From: Saccharomycopsis malanga
Taxonomy: Eukaryota > Ascomycota > Saccharomycetes > Ascoideales > Saccharomycopsidaceae
Length of the DNA: 64,000 nt
Reading direction: 5' to 3'
NCBI GenBank assembly: GCA_004014935.1
Contig: CP025326.1
Span: forward strand, 930,001 to 994,000
In this document: piece after piece, positions 29,618 to 38,602 of the stretch
Numbering within the stretch: position 1 is the first letter of the stretch
Layout of the letters: each line of letters opens with the position of its first letter
Program-made: the position numbers and the translations under genes
The notes under the pieces: model-generated
The model's database searches: none
Told to the model about the DNA's origin: nothing
What the model saw: only the letters and a program-made list of their open reading frames with translations

Positions 29618-30847
29618 ATGGCGTTGGCTAGGAAAATGGCTGAACAAGTTACAAGCAAATTTTCTGGTAAATTTATCCCAAAATACTTTGATATTGGGGT
29701 GAATTTCAGTGATGCCATGTTCAAAGGACAATATAATGGGAAACCGTATCATAAACCGGATCTAGACAAGGTTATCAGCCGTGCTAGGCTTTTTAATGTT
29801 GAAAAGTTTTTGGTCACTGGATCTTCGTATCAAGAAAGTATGCATACCATGGACATATGTAAGAACTATCCAGAGAAAGGCCATCTATACTCTACTGTAG
29901 GAATCCACCCATGTTCTGTAGCCGACGAGTTTTGTTTAAAAGATAAAGAAGGTGAGGAATACCATAAGATAAGCCAGGAAGAAGAGGAAAAGCTATTAAA
30001 CAATTTGTATGACTTGGCTATCGCTGGGTCTCAGTTAGGCGTGGCCAAAGCTTTTGGGGAAATAGGTCTTGATTATGATAGATTGCATTATACTCCTAAA
30101 GAGCTTCAAAAAGAATACTTTCACAAGCAATTGCAAGTAGCATTAGATGTCCGATTGCCTTTGTTTCTTCATATGAGAGCCGCATGTGATGATTTCATAG
30201 ATATCATTCAGCCATTTATCGAAGGAAAGGCTGAGTCAAGAAAGGGCTCGAAAGGTGTAAAGTTGGCCAGAGGAGTAGTACATTCGTTCACTGGAACAGA
30301 ACAAGAGCTCGAAAGGCTTCTAAAGTTGGGATTCTATATTGGAATAAACGGCTGTTCATTAAGAACAGAGGAGAACTGTAACGTGGCAGCAAAAGTTCCT
30401 TTGGATAAATTGCTTATTGAAACAGATGCTCCATGGTGCGAAATCAGAAAGTCTCATGCTTCCTACAAGTTTTTAACTGCCTATCCAAACAAGTTTTACC
30501 CCAAAATAAGCGTAGACGAGGTTGCCAATGGTGAATCGACAACCCCTCAGAACGAAAACAAAAAGCAGCTTCAAAAAGGAAGCAAGAATCAACAATCAAA
30601 ACAACACGAGTTATTACCATTCCCATCCTTGAAAAAAGATCATTATGTAAAGAAGTACGAATCGTTAACGGGTGATGTGAAATCACCACAGCAGATTCTC
30701 GAATCACCAGTAGTCAAGTCAAGAAACGAGCCTGTCTATGTAGGGTTTGTTGCAGAGATCATGGCTTCGTTGAAACATGTTAGCCCAGAAGATTTGATCA
30801 GCCAAGTGTATAAAAATGGGTTGGATTTGTTTGAGCTTGAAAAATAA
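29618..30847 (+). CDS. TatD-family metal-dependent nuclease/hydrolase
   Basis: This 409-aa TIM-barrel hydrolase resembles S. cerevisiae YBL055C, a 3'-5' exonuclease/endonuclease linked to DNA degradation in dying cells. Motifs in order: the modified N-terminal metal motif FDIGVNFSDAMFKG, VGIHPCSVADE, AFGEIGLDYDR (bridging Glu), LPLFLHMRAACDDF, VVHSFTGTEQE, IGINGCSLRTEEN and IETDAPWCEIRKSHAS (final metal-binding Asp). A ~70-residue basic, Gln/Lys-rich insertion (about 300-350) precedes the C-terminal helix with EPVYVGFVAEIMA. The first residues (MALARKMAEQVTSKFSGKF) are basic and might direct it to mitochondria. An internal ATG seven codons in is an alternative start. Confidence 0.88.
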   Translation: MALARKMAEQVTSKFSGKFIPKYFDIGVNFSDAMFKGQYNGKPYHKPDLDKVISRARLFNVEKFLVTGSSYQESMHTMDICKNYPEKGHLYSTVGIHPCSVADEFCLKDKEGEEYHKISQEEEEKLLNNLYDLAIAGSQLGVAKAFGEIGLDYDRLHYTPKELQKEYFHKQLQVALDVRLPLFLHMRAACDDFIDIIQPFIEGKAESRKGSKGVKLARGVVHSFTGTEQELERLLKLGFYIGINGCSLRTEENCNVAAKVPLDKLLIETDAPWCEIRKSHASYKFLTAYPNKFYPKISVDEVANGESTTPQNENKKQLQKGSKNQQSKQHELLPFPSLKKDHYVKKYESLTGDVKSPQQILESPVVKSRNEPVYVGFVAEIMASLKHVSPEDLISQVYKNGLDLFELEK

Positions 30848-31452
30848 TTTCGACAGAATTAATTAGGACTAGTGGCAACCAAGTTACTATATTTTATATA
30901 TTGCTAGTCTTCAAGGCTTGATACGCCTTGCAAATTTATGTTACTTCGTATTTTATACATTTCGGCGTAGTTAGCCATAGGTTTACCTCTACAACAGCTT
31001 TAATTTTTCAACTTGTTCCTATTCCTACCCATCTGGCGACAAATGGAATCATTAAAACTATAAGAATAGAAAAGCAAACATCAAAAACCAGATACTGAAA
31101 CAATTAGAAATAACAAAAATAACAAATTATAGTCATTAGAAAATGAAAAGCAAAAAGGCTGATGAGGAAAAAAAGATTACTATAAATATAAGAGTTGTTG
31201 ATATAACAAGTACAAGTACAAGATATACACATTGTAATGAAAAATAAGGATAGAGAACAACAGCATAAAACCAAAACAAAACGATAAAAGAAGAAAGGAA
31301 GAGAAAGAGAAAAAAAAACAAGAGCTGTGGCAATATACCATGATCAAATGAAACTAGTGATATATATAAAAAAAAATAATATGAAATGACATGAGATGGA
31401 TGAAATATTATTATAACACATGTATGACATGGTACGACAAAGTGAGGACAGA
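30848..31452. other. TatD-PTC2 convergent 3' region
   Basis: About 600 bp between convergent genes, A-rich on the plus strand, with a short repeated acaagtacaagtacaag (about 31206-31222). It is probably the two 3' UTRs; no other gene is seen. Confidence 0.45.
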
Positions 31453-32931
31453 CTAAGTAGATTTAGTCTTTTCTTCATTCTTTTCAGGTTTAGCATACGT
31501 GTCATCGAGTTGTTCAATCTTGGCGTCTTTCTGTTCCTGTTGTTCTTCATGAGATTCCAGACTTTGGTCTTCACTATTGTTATTGTCGTCGTACTGTTCT
31601 TCGTTGTCTTCTCTATGGTCATTGGCTAAGAGTCCCAAAGAAGCCAACAAGGAGTTTGAATTACTGGCATTGATGTAATAAGTTCCGTCTTGCAAAGTAG
31701 CAGCACTGGAACTGATCAATTGACTGAACGATTTTCCAATACCGGAAATCTGGCCATTCTCATTATCGTCTTCAATATGTTGATGTTGACCGTCATCGGC
31801 CTCTTCGTTTGGGCCTAAATCAGTATCATAAATACTGATTCTCACTTCGTTGAATGGCTTGGAAATAGGGCCGCCTTTAGCAATGATGTCGTCATACCAC
31901 TGGTCCAAAGATTTGCCATTGAGCAAAGCAACAACAGCAATAGACATGTTGTCACAGCCAATGCCGGTTCCCATGGAGTTTGGAGCAACACAAACATCAA
32001 TGATAGCTTCACTGATCTCGGTCAACGACAATCTTTCGTTGATGCCTTTTCTGACGAGCTCTACACATTGCTGGGAGGTCAAGCAATCCCATATACCATC
32101 GCATGCCAAGATGAGAAACTCGTCATGGTCGTAATCCAAAGCATGTTCAATGATGTCTGGAAATGCGGTAACAATCTGTTCTTCAGGTGGCAAGTTAGAC
32201 GATCTTTTGAAATCAAAATCACCGATACATCTGGACAAAGCCAAATTACCGTTGACTCTTCCTACATCTACATATCCTCCAGCAGCAACAATTCTCGCCT
32301 TTTCCCCCTCATTAGAAGGCTTATGGTCATACGACATGGCCTTGGCATACCCATCGGTCGACAAGACAATTCTGGAGTCTCCAGAGTTGGCACACACCAA
32401 CTTTTCTTTGGTAACAATGATAGTAGTGGCAGCACAACCACTGGAGTCGTTTTTCATCGATGCATCGTCTAGTATAGCACGGTCACACGCCAAGAAGGCA
32501 TCTTGCAAAGCTTTGGCATAATTTTTCTCTTTAATCAATTCACTATGGTCTTTTACGATAGATGGCAAATGTTCACCGGTGAATAAAGCTACTTTGGATC
32601 CTCCGTGTCCATCAAACACACCAAAAAAGGCAACCTGTTCATCAAAAACTTGCTCTTCAACCTGTCTGCTGTCAACCTCGGTAGATGTTTCGTCACCATC
32701 AGACTTTTCTTCTTGGTCCATCTGTTCGTTATAGTCGCCACTGGCAGCATTGGCCTCCAAAGCAAGCTTGCTTTTATAACCCTGGATTTTGTTCAAATCA
32801 AGAATTGTTGAATGTGAATCCTCCATGGAAACTCTCCATCCTTGCATGGATGAAAGACCAAACTTCAAAAAGTCATCGCCACCCTTCTCGGATTTCTTCT
32901 CCGTCACTGGTTGCGAAAGAAATTGACCCAT
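31453..32931 (-). CDS. PTC2: PP2C protein phosphatase, Ptc2/Ptc3 type
   Basis: This 492-aa Mg/Mn-dependent Ser/Thr phosphatase has a catalytic domain at about residues 22-325 with all PP2C signatures. These are SSMQGWRVSMEDSH, VAFFGVFDGHGGSKVA (metal Asp), ANSGDSRIVLS, YDHKPSNEGEKARIVAAGGYVDVGRVNGNLALSRCIGD, ILACDGIWDCLTSQQCV and GIGCDNMSIAVVALL. An acidic insert of about 40 residues (ASGDYNEQMDQEEKSDGDETSTEV) interrupts the first lobe. Gly2 (MGQFLSQP) could be myristoylated. The C-terminal ~130 residues are Asn/Gln/Glu-rich. Ptc2/Ptc3 switch off Hog1 and checkpoint kinases in S. cerevisiae. The choice between PTC2 and PTC3 cannot be made. Confidence 0.9.
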   Translation of the reverse strand: MGQFLSQPVTEKKSEKGGDDFLKFGLSSMQGWRVSMEDSHSTILDLNKIQGYKSKLALEANAASGDYNEQMDQEEKSDGDETSTEVDSRQVEEQVFDEQVAFFGVFDGHGGSKVALFTGEHLPSIVKDHSELIKEKNYAKALQDAFLACDRAILDDASMKNDSSGCAATTIIVTKEKLVCANSGDSRIVLSTDGYAKAMSYDHKPSNEGEKARIVAAGGYVDVGRVNGNLALSRCIGDFDFKRSSNLPPEEQIVTAFPDIIEHALDYDHDEFLILACDGIWDCLTSQQCVELVRKGINERLSLTEISEAIIDVCVAPNSMGTGIGCDNMSIAVVALLNGKSLDQWYDDIIAKGGPISKPFNEVRISIYDTDLGPNEEADDGQHQHIEDDNENGQISGIGKSFSQLISSSAATLQDGTYYINASNSNSLLASLGLLANDHREDNEEQYDDNNNSEDQSLESHEEQQEQKDAKIEQLDDTYAKPEKNEEKTKST

Positions 32932-34059
32932 TTCTGTATAAACTCAATGGCTAATGAATATTGAAGCCTAAAAGTGGTTCTCTCAAGTAACCGCTATAAT
33001 AATTGTTTTCTGTTAAAAAAAATTTTTTTTTCTTGCTTGAATAGATCCACCTAATCTTCTTGTGAAAGAACTGCACCTGCGAAATTTATATTCCTAACAA
33101 AAACAGTTTAACTCTGAAACCAAGTATCAACTTTTCTATTTTTTGAAAACAAACAAACCCAAAGCTTTCTGAAGCGCGGTTATCTCATATGCTCGTCCTA
33201 GTAATAAACGCTGGTAAAAACTTGTTCACAGCTGCGCTCAATGTATACTACTTGTTATATATCAAACGATATTCGTATTCTTCAAGCTAACAATTCAAAT
33301 AACTTTCTATATCTTCTTCTATAATAACCGCTATTATATAAAAAATTTTTTTTTTATTTTTTCCTATTTTTTATTATGTTTTTTTGACTATTTTTTAGCT
33401 GTTTTTTCGTATTTTTTCTTCGATAAAAAAATTTTTTTTTTATCTTTTTTCTTTTGCTGCCGCTTATGTAATCATACAATGGGATAATGGGTCACACGAT
33501 GTGATTTATGTATAGCAAGAAATGGCTTTTCTTGGCTCATTTTCTGGGCATAATCTGGGCATTTGGTGAGCGGATCACCTGCTTTGTAGGCTTATAAAGA
33601 GTTTCTTGAGAAATTGTGCTGGGGACTTGTTGGAAATGAAAGTTGACAGCACCTGCGATGAGTAGGTGGTGATATGCAAGCATCAGCTGATACCTGCCGA
33701 AAATGAAGTAAGTTGTGATGGGGTGGGTATATATATTGGTGATGGAATAAAGGTTGTTTTTGACGAGTATTGAAGTTTAGAAGAGTTGATTCAGGTATTT
33801 TACTGGATATTGGTGGGTTTATAAAGGAAACTCTAGTCGCTTTTGGCTTCAATAAACATTGACAGGTCAGAGAAACCTTCAAAATAGTAAAAATAAATTT
33901 AGCTGTTTTACTCTAAAGTTGAGATACGGCTAAACAAGTACAATTTTAGTGTTATAGGCGCTAAACGGTATTTATATATACATTATTACTGTTTATTCAT
34001 TTATTTTTTATTTTTTTTTGTCTGGAGTTGGTGGCACAATTGAGTTAACTAGTCAAATA
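32932..34059. other. PTC2 - J-protein divergent intergenic region
   Basis: A 1.1-kb promoter region. A strong T-rich low-complexity block at 33330-33460 consists of repeated attttttt strings, with self-complementary aaaaaattttttttt blocks at its borders. Such tracts exclude nucleosomes in yeast promoters. No gene is supported; the frame at 33592-33882 (-) has no recognised features. Confidence 0.5.
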
Positions 34060-34686
34060 ATGAGCGACACGGAGGATATTGAGAAAACTCTTGCAAGCGA
34101 GGAAGCCCAGCTTCTTAGAGACAAAGAGATTGATCGGATCTTGTCAGCATTCAAGCTCGACGGGTATTCTGTACTTGAATTGCAACCTGGTTGCTCGGTA
34201 TCCGATATTAAAAAGACGTATCGTAAAAAGTCTCTTTTGATACATCCTGATAAGACCGACAATCCAAGAGCACCAGATGCTTTTGACGTGTTGAAGAAAG
34301 CGCAATTACAGCTAGCAGAAGACAAGTCTCGTGAAATGCTTGATCTGGTTTTCAGCGATGCTCGGAGGATACTTATACGAGAGAAGAAATGGAGCATAAA
34401 CGATGAGCGTTTGAAGTCGGACGAATTTTTGAAAGAATGGAGAAACAAGACAAAAGAACTTCTTATTGAGGAGGAGTTCATTAAAAGAATGGAGTTGAAG
34501 AAGGAGTTGGAAAAAGAAGGAGAGCTCAAACGTAAGCAGGAAGAAGAGGCGGAGGCTAGAACATTACGGAGAAAATTGGCCAAAAATTGGGAGGATAAAC
34601 GCGAAGAAAGAGTTCAGAACTGGCAGGGCTATCTCAAACAGACAAGTAAGAAGAAAAAGAAACCAAAGAAAGGTGTGTTGGTGTGA
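34060..34686 (+). CDS. J-domain protein, DNAJC8/Spf31-like
   Basis: This is a 208-aa protein from the ATG at 34060. An upstream in-frame TTG at 34018 was rejected. The J domain is at about residues 38-105: GYSVLELQPGCSVSDIKKTYRKKSLLIHPDKTDNP with the HPD that activates Hsp70 ATPase, then ApdAFDVLKKAQLQL. A long Lys/Glu-rich helix follows (about 110-195), with FLKEWRNKTKELLIEEEFIKRMELKKELEKE and a terminal lysine cluster. This layout matches human DNAJC8 and S. pombe Spf31, which associate with the spliceosome. It is consistent with a yeast that still splices some genes. Confidence 0.8.
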   Translation: MSDTEDIEKTLASEEAQLLRDKEIDRILSAFKLDGYSVLELQPGCSVSDIKKTYRKKSLLIHPDKTDNPRAPDAFDVLKKAQLQLAEDKSREMLDLVFSDARRILIREKKWSINDERLKSDEFLKEWRNKTKELLIEEEFIKRMELKKELEKEGELKRKQEEEAEARTLRRKLAKNWEDKREERVQNWQGYLKQTSKKKKKPKKGVLV

Positions 34687-35473
34687 ATGGATGGTAGTGT
34701 GTGTTATTTAAAGTGCATATGGAATAAAGATTTTCATTGGTGGAAGTTTCTGTATGTTAGTTAGCACTTTGCTGATTTGAGACTGCACTAAATCATGTTC
34801 TATACTAGAACAACTTTGTTGAAAGGATATCAACTTTTATAAATGATAGTTGTGCTTATATGTTTTATTTGAAGTCACTAAGAAATTTGGTTCAGTATGC
34901 TTTATACCTATACTAATATTTAAAAATTCAAACCATCAGTCACTAGCAATCTGCATATGATCAATTTTGAAGTTGCACACAGCACATAAATCATCTGTTT
35001 CTGAAGCTAGTTCAGAAATAACTGCAATTTATATATAATCTAAATATTTACAGATAGTTCTGTTGATATTACCAATTATATATTGTGATCGACCTGGGAT
35101 ATTCACAACCATGATGACAGAGTGCTACAGCTTGTAAAACAAATGGAGATGGTAACATCTTACCAATGATGGTCTCAACGTTAACTGGATGTTATTGATT
35201 AGAACAGAAGCCATATCACTTTTCTATCTACTTTTTCAACTTTGTCAATAGTGGTTAGAATCATCAAGTGCTCACAAACTATTTAACGACCTAATTGTTC
35301 TTTAACGACCTATAATTACATTCATTTGTCATTTCTAAATTTACATACAGACCTTATTAAATTATCAAAGCTACAATAAACAATCTACAAATTAGTCAGC
35401 AAATAGAAAGACAAACCCCTTTTACAAAAGTTACATTTAAGTACACTATTGGAAATATCTATATGATTCTTCT
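34687..35473. other. Intergenic between the J-protein gene and SINE-like copy 6
   Basis: About 790 bp, AT-rich. The string ctttaacgacctataattaca partly repeats atttaacgacctaattg (about 35280-35310). No RNA or ORF is supported. Confidence 0.4.
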
Positions 35474-35791
35474 ATTGATATAATAATAATACCATATATC
35501 TCGAGCCCAGTAAATATTAGTTTTGTATATATGCCTTATGTCTAAGGAGAAATCAAATCCTGTTGATCATAATTCTCTCACCCAATTGCTAGAAAGTAAG
35601 CACTAGACTTTGGTCTAGGTCCTGCTTTAGACAGTTGAACTTGCCTGTGGAATCATGTTCAGATTCGTAAAAAGTAGCGAGTAAAAAATGCTCGTGCCGG
35701 GAATCGAACCCGTGTTCCTGTTAGGTCTTTTTTCTATTCTCCAAGAGAACTGACCACTGAGCCATCCGGCCCAGTGGTTCTTATTGATATA
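35474..35791 (-). mobile_element. SINE-like element, family 1, copy 6, with intact A and B boxes
   Basis: The element proper is 35483-35782 (about 300 bp, minus strand). It is flanked by the direct repeat attgatata (35474-35482 and 35783-35791). The A box TGGCTCAGTGG lies at 35754-35764 and the B box GGTTCGATTCC at 35700-35710. The tRNA-like head ends in CCCGGCACGAGCA. The presumed acceptor strands (ggccgga and cacgagc) do not pair and no normal D stem forms, so it is not a functional tRNA. An oligo-T run (TTTTTT on the minus strand, 35683-35688) follows the head. A unique middle segment, the shared body (caattgggtgag) and the tail core follow. Confidence 0.8.
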
Positions 35792-36128
35792 CTCCCAAAT
35801 TTATTCTTTTTTTCAGCTTGTTGGAAGCAGTTAGCAATCACTTATCCAAATCTTTGTAAAAAATGAGAGTTACTAAGCTTTCAATTCATTTTCTTATGTG
35901 CTTTTCAGTGAATATGACATGCACTAGTAGTATACTATAGTGATAGCCATACCACGTGGACGATTATTATTGAAAAATAACTATGGGGGAAACGAGTGAT
36001 GATCAAGAATTATTCTGGCCAAAAGTATTGCCATAACTTTACTGGAGACCAAAAATTGGATGTCGAAAAGTAATTTATAGGCTTAGGGTCCTTTATTCTA
36101 CATAGTTTACAATTTCTAGGCGGTTATA
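35792..36128. other. PTH2 upstream region
   Basis: About 340 bp of promoter-like AT-rich sequence; an ATACCACGTGGACG E-box (CACGTG, about 35955-35960) is present about 170 bp upstream of PTH2. Confidence 0.4.
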
Positions 36129-36872
36129 ATGAAAAGCGAGCAAGTTGTACAGCAGACAATTAAAGGTGTTACTAATGGAAGCAACAGTATTCTTCTGTGT
36201 GTAGGCATTTCGTTAGTTTCACTAGTTGCTGGTCTTATTATTGGAAAAACAATTTTTTCCAAACGAAGCAATTCTTTTTGCAAAAAGAAACAGAAACAAA
36301 CCAAAAAATGTTGTCAAAAGAAGGAAAAGTCCAAAGAAGAAAAACCTGTAGTCGACGAGAAAAGATCTTCCAATAATGGGTCCAGTGATACTTCAGTAAC
36401 ACCAGCGTCTTCTAACAATGATGAATACACCACGGAAGAGGAAGAAGAGGAAGATGATGAAGAGGAATTGTTAGTCAATTCAACGTCATTGAATGATATT
36501 CCAGGAGAAGTACGGATGGTATTTGCAATTAGAACTGATCTTGGTATGACAAAGGGAAAGATTGCTGCCCAATGTTGTCATGCAGCTGTCAATTTGTATA
36601 AAAACATCAGTGATCCACAGTATGAATCATACAATGTAGAAATGCTAAGACGATGGGAGCGTCGTGGACAGGCGAAAATTACCTTGAAAATTCCAGGAAA
36701 AGATGAAATGGATTTGCTTTACGCTCAAGCAATTTCATTGAACGTCAATTGCACCGTAATTCATGATGCTGGAAGAACCCAAATACCTTCTGGCAGTGCC
36801 ACGGTGCTTGGAATTGGACCGGCTCCAAAAATGGTGATCGACCAGATCACAGGCAACTTGAAGTTGTATTAA
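36129..36872 (+). CDS. PTH2: Peptidyl-tRNA hydrolase 2
   Basis: This 247-aa enzyme of the archaeal/eukaryotic Pth2 family releases tRNA from stalled peptidyl-tRNA. A membrane segment at about residues 19-40 (NSILLCVGISLVSLVAGLIIGK) is followed by a Cys/Lys-rich stretch and an acidic linker. The catalytic domain is at about 132-247: VRMVFAIRTDLGMTKGKIAAQCCHAAVNLYK, LRRWERRGQAKITLKIPG, VIHDAGRTQIPSGSATVLGIGPAP and KLY at the terminus. In yeast and mammals the N-terminal segment anchors the protein to the outer mitochondrial membrane. All conserved residues (Lys, His, Asp, Arg/Thr) appear present. The acidic EEEEEEDDEEEL linker is the only odd part. Confidence 0.95.
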   Translation: MKSEQVVQQTIKGVTNGSNSILLCVGISLVSLVAGLIIGKTIFSKRSNSFCKKKQKQTKKCCQKKEKSKEEKPVVDEKRSSNNGSSDTSVTPASSNNDEYTTEEEEEEDDEEELLVNSTSLNDIPGEVRMVFAIRTDLGMTKGKIAAQCCHAAVNLYKNISDPQYESYNVEMLRRWERRGQAKITLKIPGKDEMDLLYAQAISLNVNCTVIHDAGRTQIPSGSATVLGIGPAPKMVIDQITGNLKLY

Positions 36873-37689
36873 GTGTATTTGCCCACTAAAACATATACCT
36901 TGTATCAAAGTATTATCAATTTATCAATTTATTTTAGAATATATATTATGTGGATTTAACTAAACTGCTAGCCTCCATTCCTTAATTAATTGCAATTTAC
37001 TATCGTTACGTCGTCCACCTTAATATTCTGTCCCAACTCTACGCCAGCCAAAGACGCTAAATAGATAAATCACTAACATTGTTATTAAACTCTATTTTTT
37101 TTCATTTACCTTACCGTATACGTAAATAGGGGCCTTCTAGCGAGGAAAATACTGTGTACAATGAACACTTTGTATTTCCTTCAATAGATCCAATCAGTTA
37201 TCTATCATGAGAGCTTTTGGCAATTCCCCACTAGACGGGGCAATTTTTTCCGCAACCCAGGGACTCATGTCAACTTGATAAAAATAGTTTATCCAAGCTG
37301 GAACAAAGACACGAAAAAGTAATGATCTGCACTGAATATAAGTGCTGATAATACTCAAGGAAACTTGCTCTCGGGAGGGCAATTGTTACAGGGGAGAACG
37401 GGGGAACTAGTTGGTTGAAACCAGGCAAACAATTAGATATTGACATAGGACCTTTACATGTAGTAATAATGGCCTAATACAAGTCTAGCGATGCCACTCG
37501 TGCTGGGATTGAAAACAATTACGCCCTTTAGCGGGTCGCTGAAATTACAGTCGAAAATTATAGTTGGCTAAAAGGGTTTAAAGGGTTGAGATATTGACAA
37601 GGATTAAAGGGAGCCTATTTAATCTCATTGCCCTTCTAGGGAAAAATTTTTTCAACTTTTGCTTCGCGCACCGCGAATTACTACCTAAT

Positions 37690-37812
37690 AGTATGCATGG
37701 TTGTGCCGAGACACACTGCACATATAATGTATGCAAGATGCAATATATGCAGTATATGCAATATATTTTGCATATATTGCATGAATGCATGCATACATGT
37801 GTGCTTGCATGC
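37690..37812. promoter_or_regulatory. TGCA/ATGCAT palindrome field 1 upstream of globin 2
   Basis: A dense run of tgcat, atgca and gcatgc strings. It includes gcaatatatgca (37740-37751) and its reverse complement tgcatatattgc (37769-37780), a 12-bp stem. Further gcatgcatac and gcatgcaag strings follow. Confidence 0.4.
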
Positions 37813-38194
37813 AAGATTTGCCATTAGTCTAGCCCACCAATGTCTTAGCATTTTCCATCGGCCATCTCTTTTCCAACGGGTATGTATGATCAGTCGTCCG
37901 AAACGACTGGGATAGAATGCGGCGTGCCTTATTAGTTTTCTTTTCAAATTAAAATTCTGTCAATCTATTAGTGTGTTTTCTGCAAATGAGACAAAACCTA
38001 TCAAGAACAAAAGTTTGTCTATTTATTTAAACTTTGACCAACCAAAAGTTGGCCCCTCGATGTTTCTGCCAAATAACCCTTCAACAAACAGATTGTCATA
38101 GGCCAACAATGTGTAATAATAGGCGTTGGCAGGGGCGACGATGCGCGCTGGACATATCTATCCTGCATGTAGTCCTGTAGTGTAAAAAAGAGTA

Positions 38195-38250
38195 AGCATG
38201 CATTGCAGCGTATATGCATATACACTGCAGTGCAGCGCATACATGCGACA
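38195..38250. promoter_or_regulatory. TGCA palindrome field 2 upstream of globin 2
   Basis: Contains the perfect palindromes GTATATGCATATAC (38210-38223) and CACTGCAGTG (38223-38232), sharing one base. They are flanked by gcatgcattgcag and gcagcgcatacatgc, about 380 bp from the start codon. Confidence 0.4.
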
Positions 38251-38514
38251 CGAGGATGGTTAGCTAATTGGCCAATTAACGCATGTCTCAGCAGAAATTT
38301 TGATGCCTCAATACAGCAAGTTGTCGATATAACTACTGTAAGAGCAAAGTATTAGCAGATCTTCCATTCAACTTGTATTGAAACTTTTTGGTTTTTTTTA
38401 TAAATACTTGGAAGAAGCCTTGAGAGATTAGGTTAAGCAGAGGTACAGTGTTTGTTGGTTGAGATTTGTTCAATAAAGTTTGAAGTGCATTTTTCTATTG
38501 GTTTTCTATTGGTT

Positions 38515-38577
38515 TTTTTAACAATTTTCATTTTGTTGTTTTATTGGTGTTTTTAACAATTTTCATTTTGCTGTTTT
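38515..38577. repeat. 28-bp direct repeat in the globin 2 leader
   Basis: The string tttttaacaattttcatttt with its continuation occurs at 38515-38542 and 38550-38577, one mismatch, period 35 bp. It is preceded by two copies of ttctattggttt (about 38492 and 38504). It lies within 90 bp of the ATG, so it is probably in the leader or core promoter. Confidence 0.8.
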
Positions 38578-38602
38578 TTCGTTAATTATTTTTTCACTTG
38601 AA

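Larger units (their letters stand above)
36873..38602. other. 1.7-kb region upstream of globin 2
   Basis: No supported gene. Two fields of TGCAT-rich palindromes (about 37690-37812 and 38195-38250) and a 28-bp direct repeat just ahead of the start codon dominate. The short frames across the palindromes (Met/His/Cys-rich) are compositional artefacts. Confidence 0.5.

Noticed and set aside
35686-35772. A tRNA gene on the minus strand (A box, B box, CACGAGCA end)
   Set aside because: The acceptor strands do not pair, the D arm does not form and no plausible anticodon loop is seen. The segment is the head of a dispersed repeat.
37578-37947. Met/His/Cys-rich small proteins on both strands
   Set aside because: The frames are by-products of the ATGCAT palindrome field and mirror each other on the two strands.
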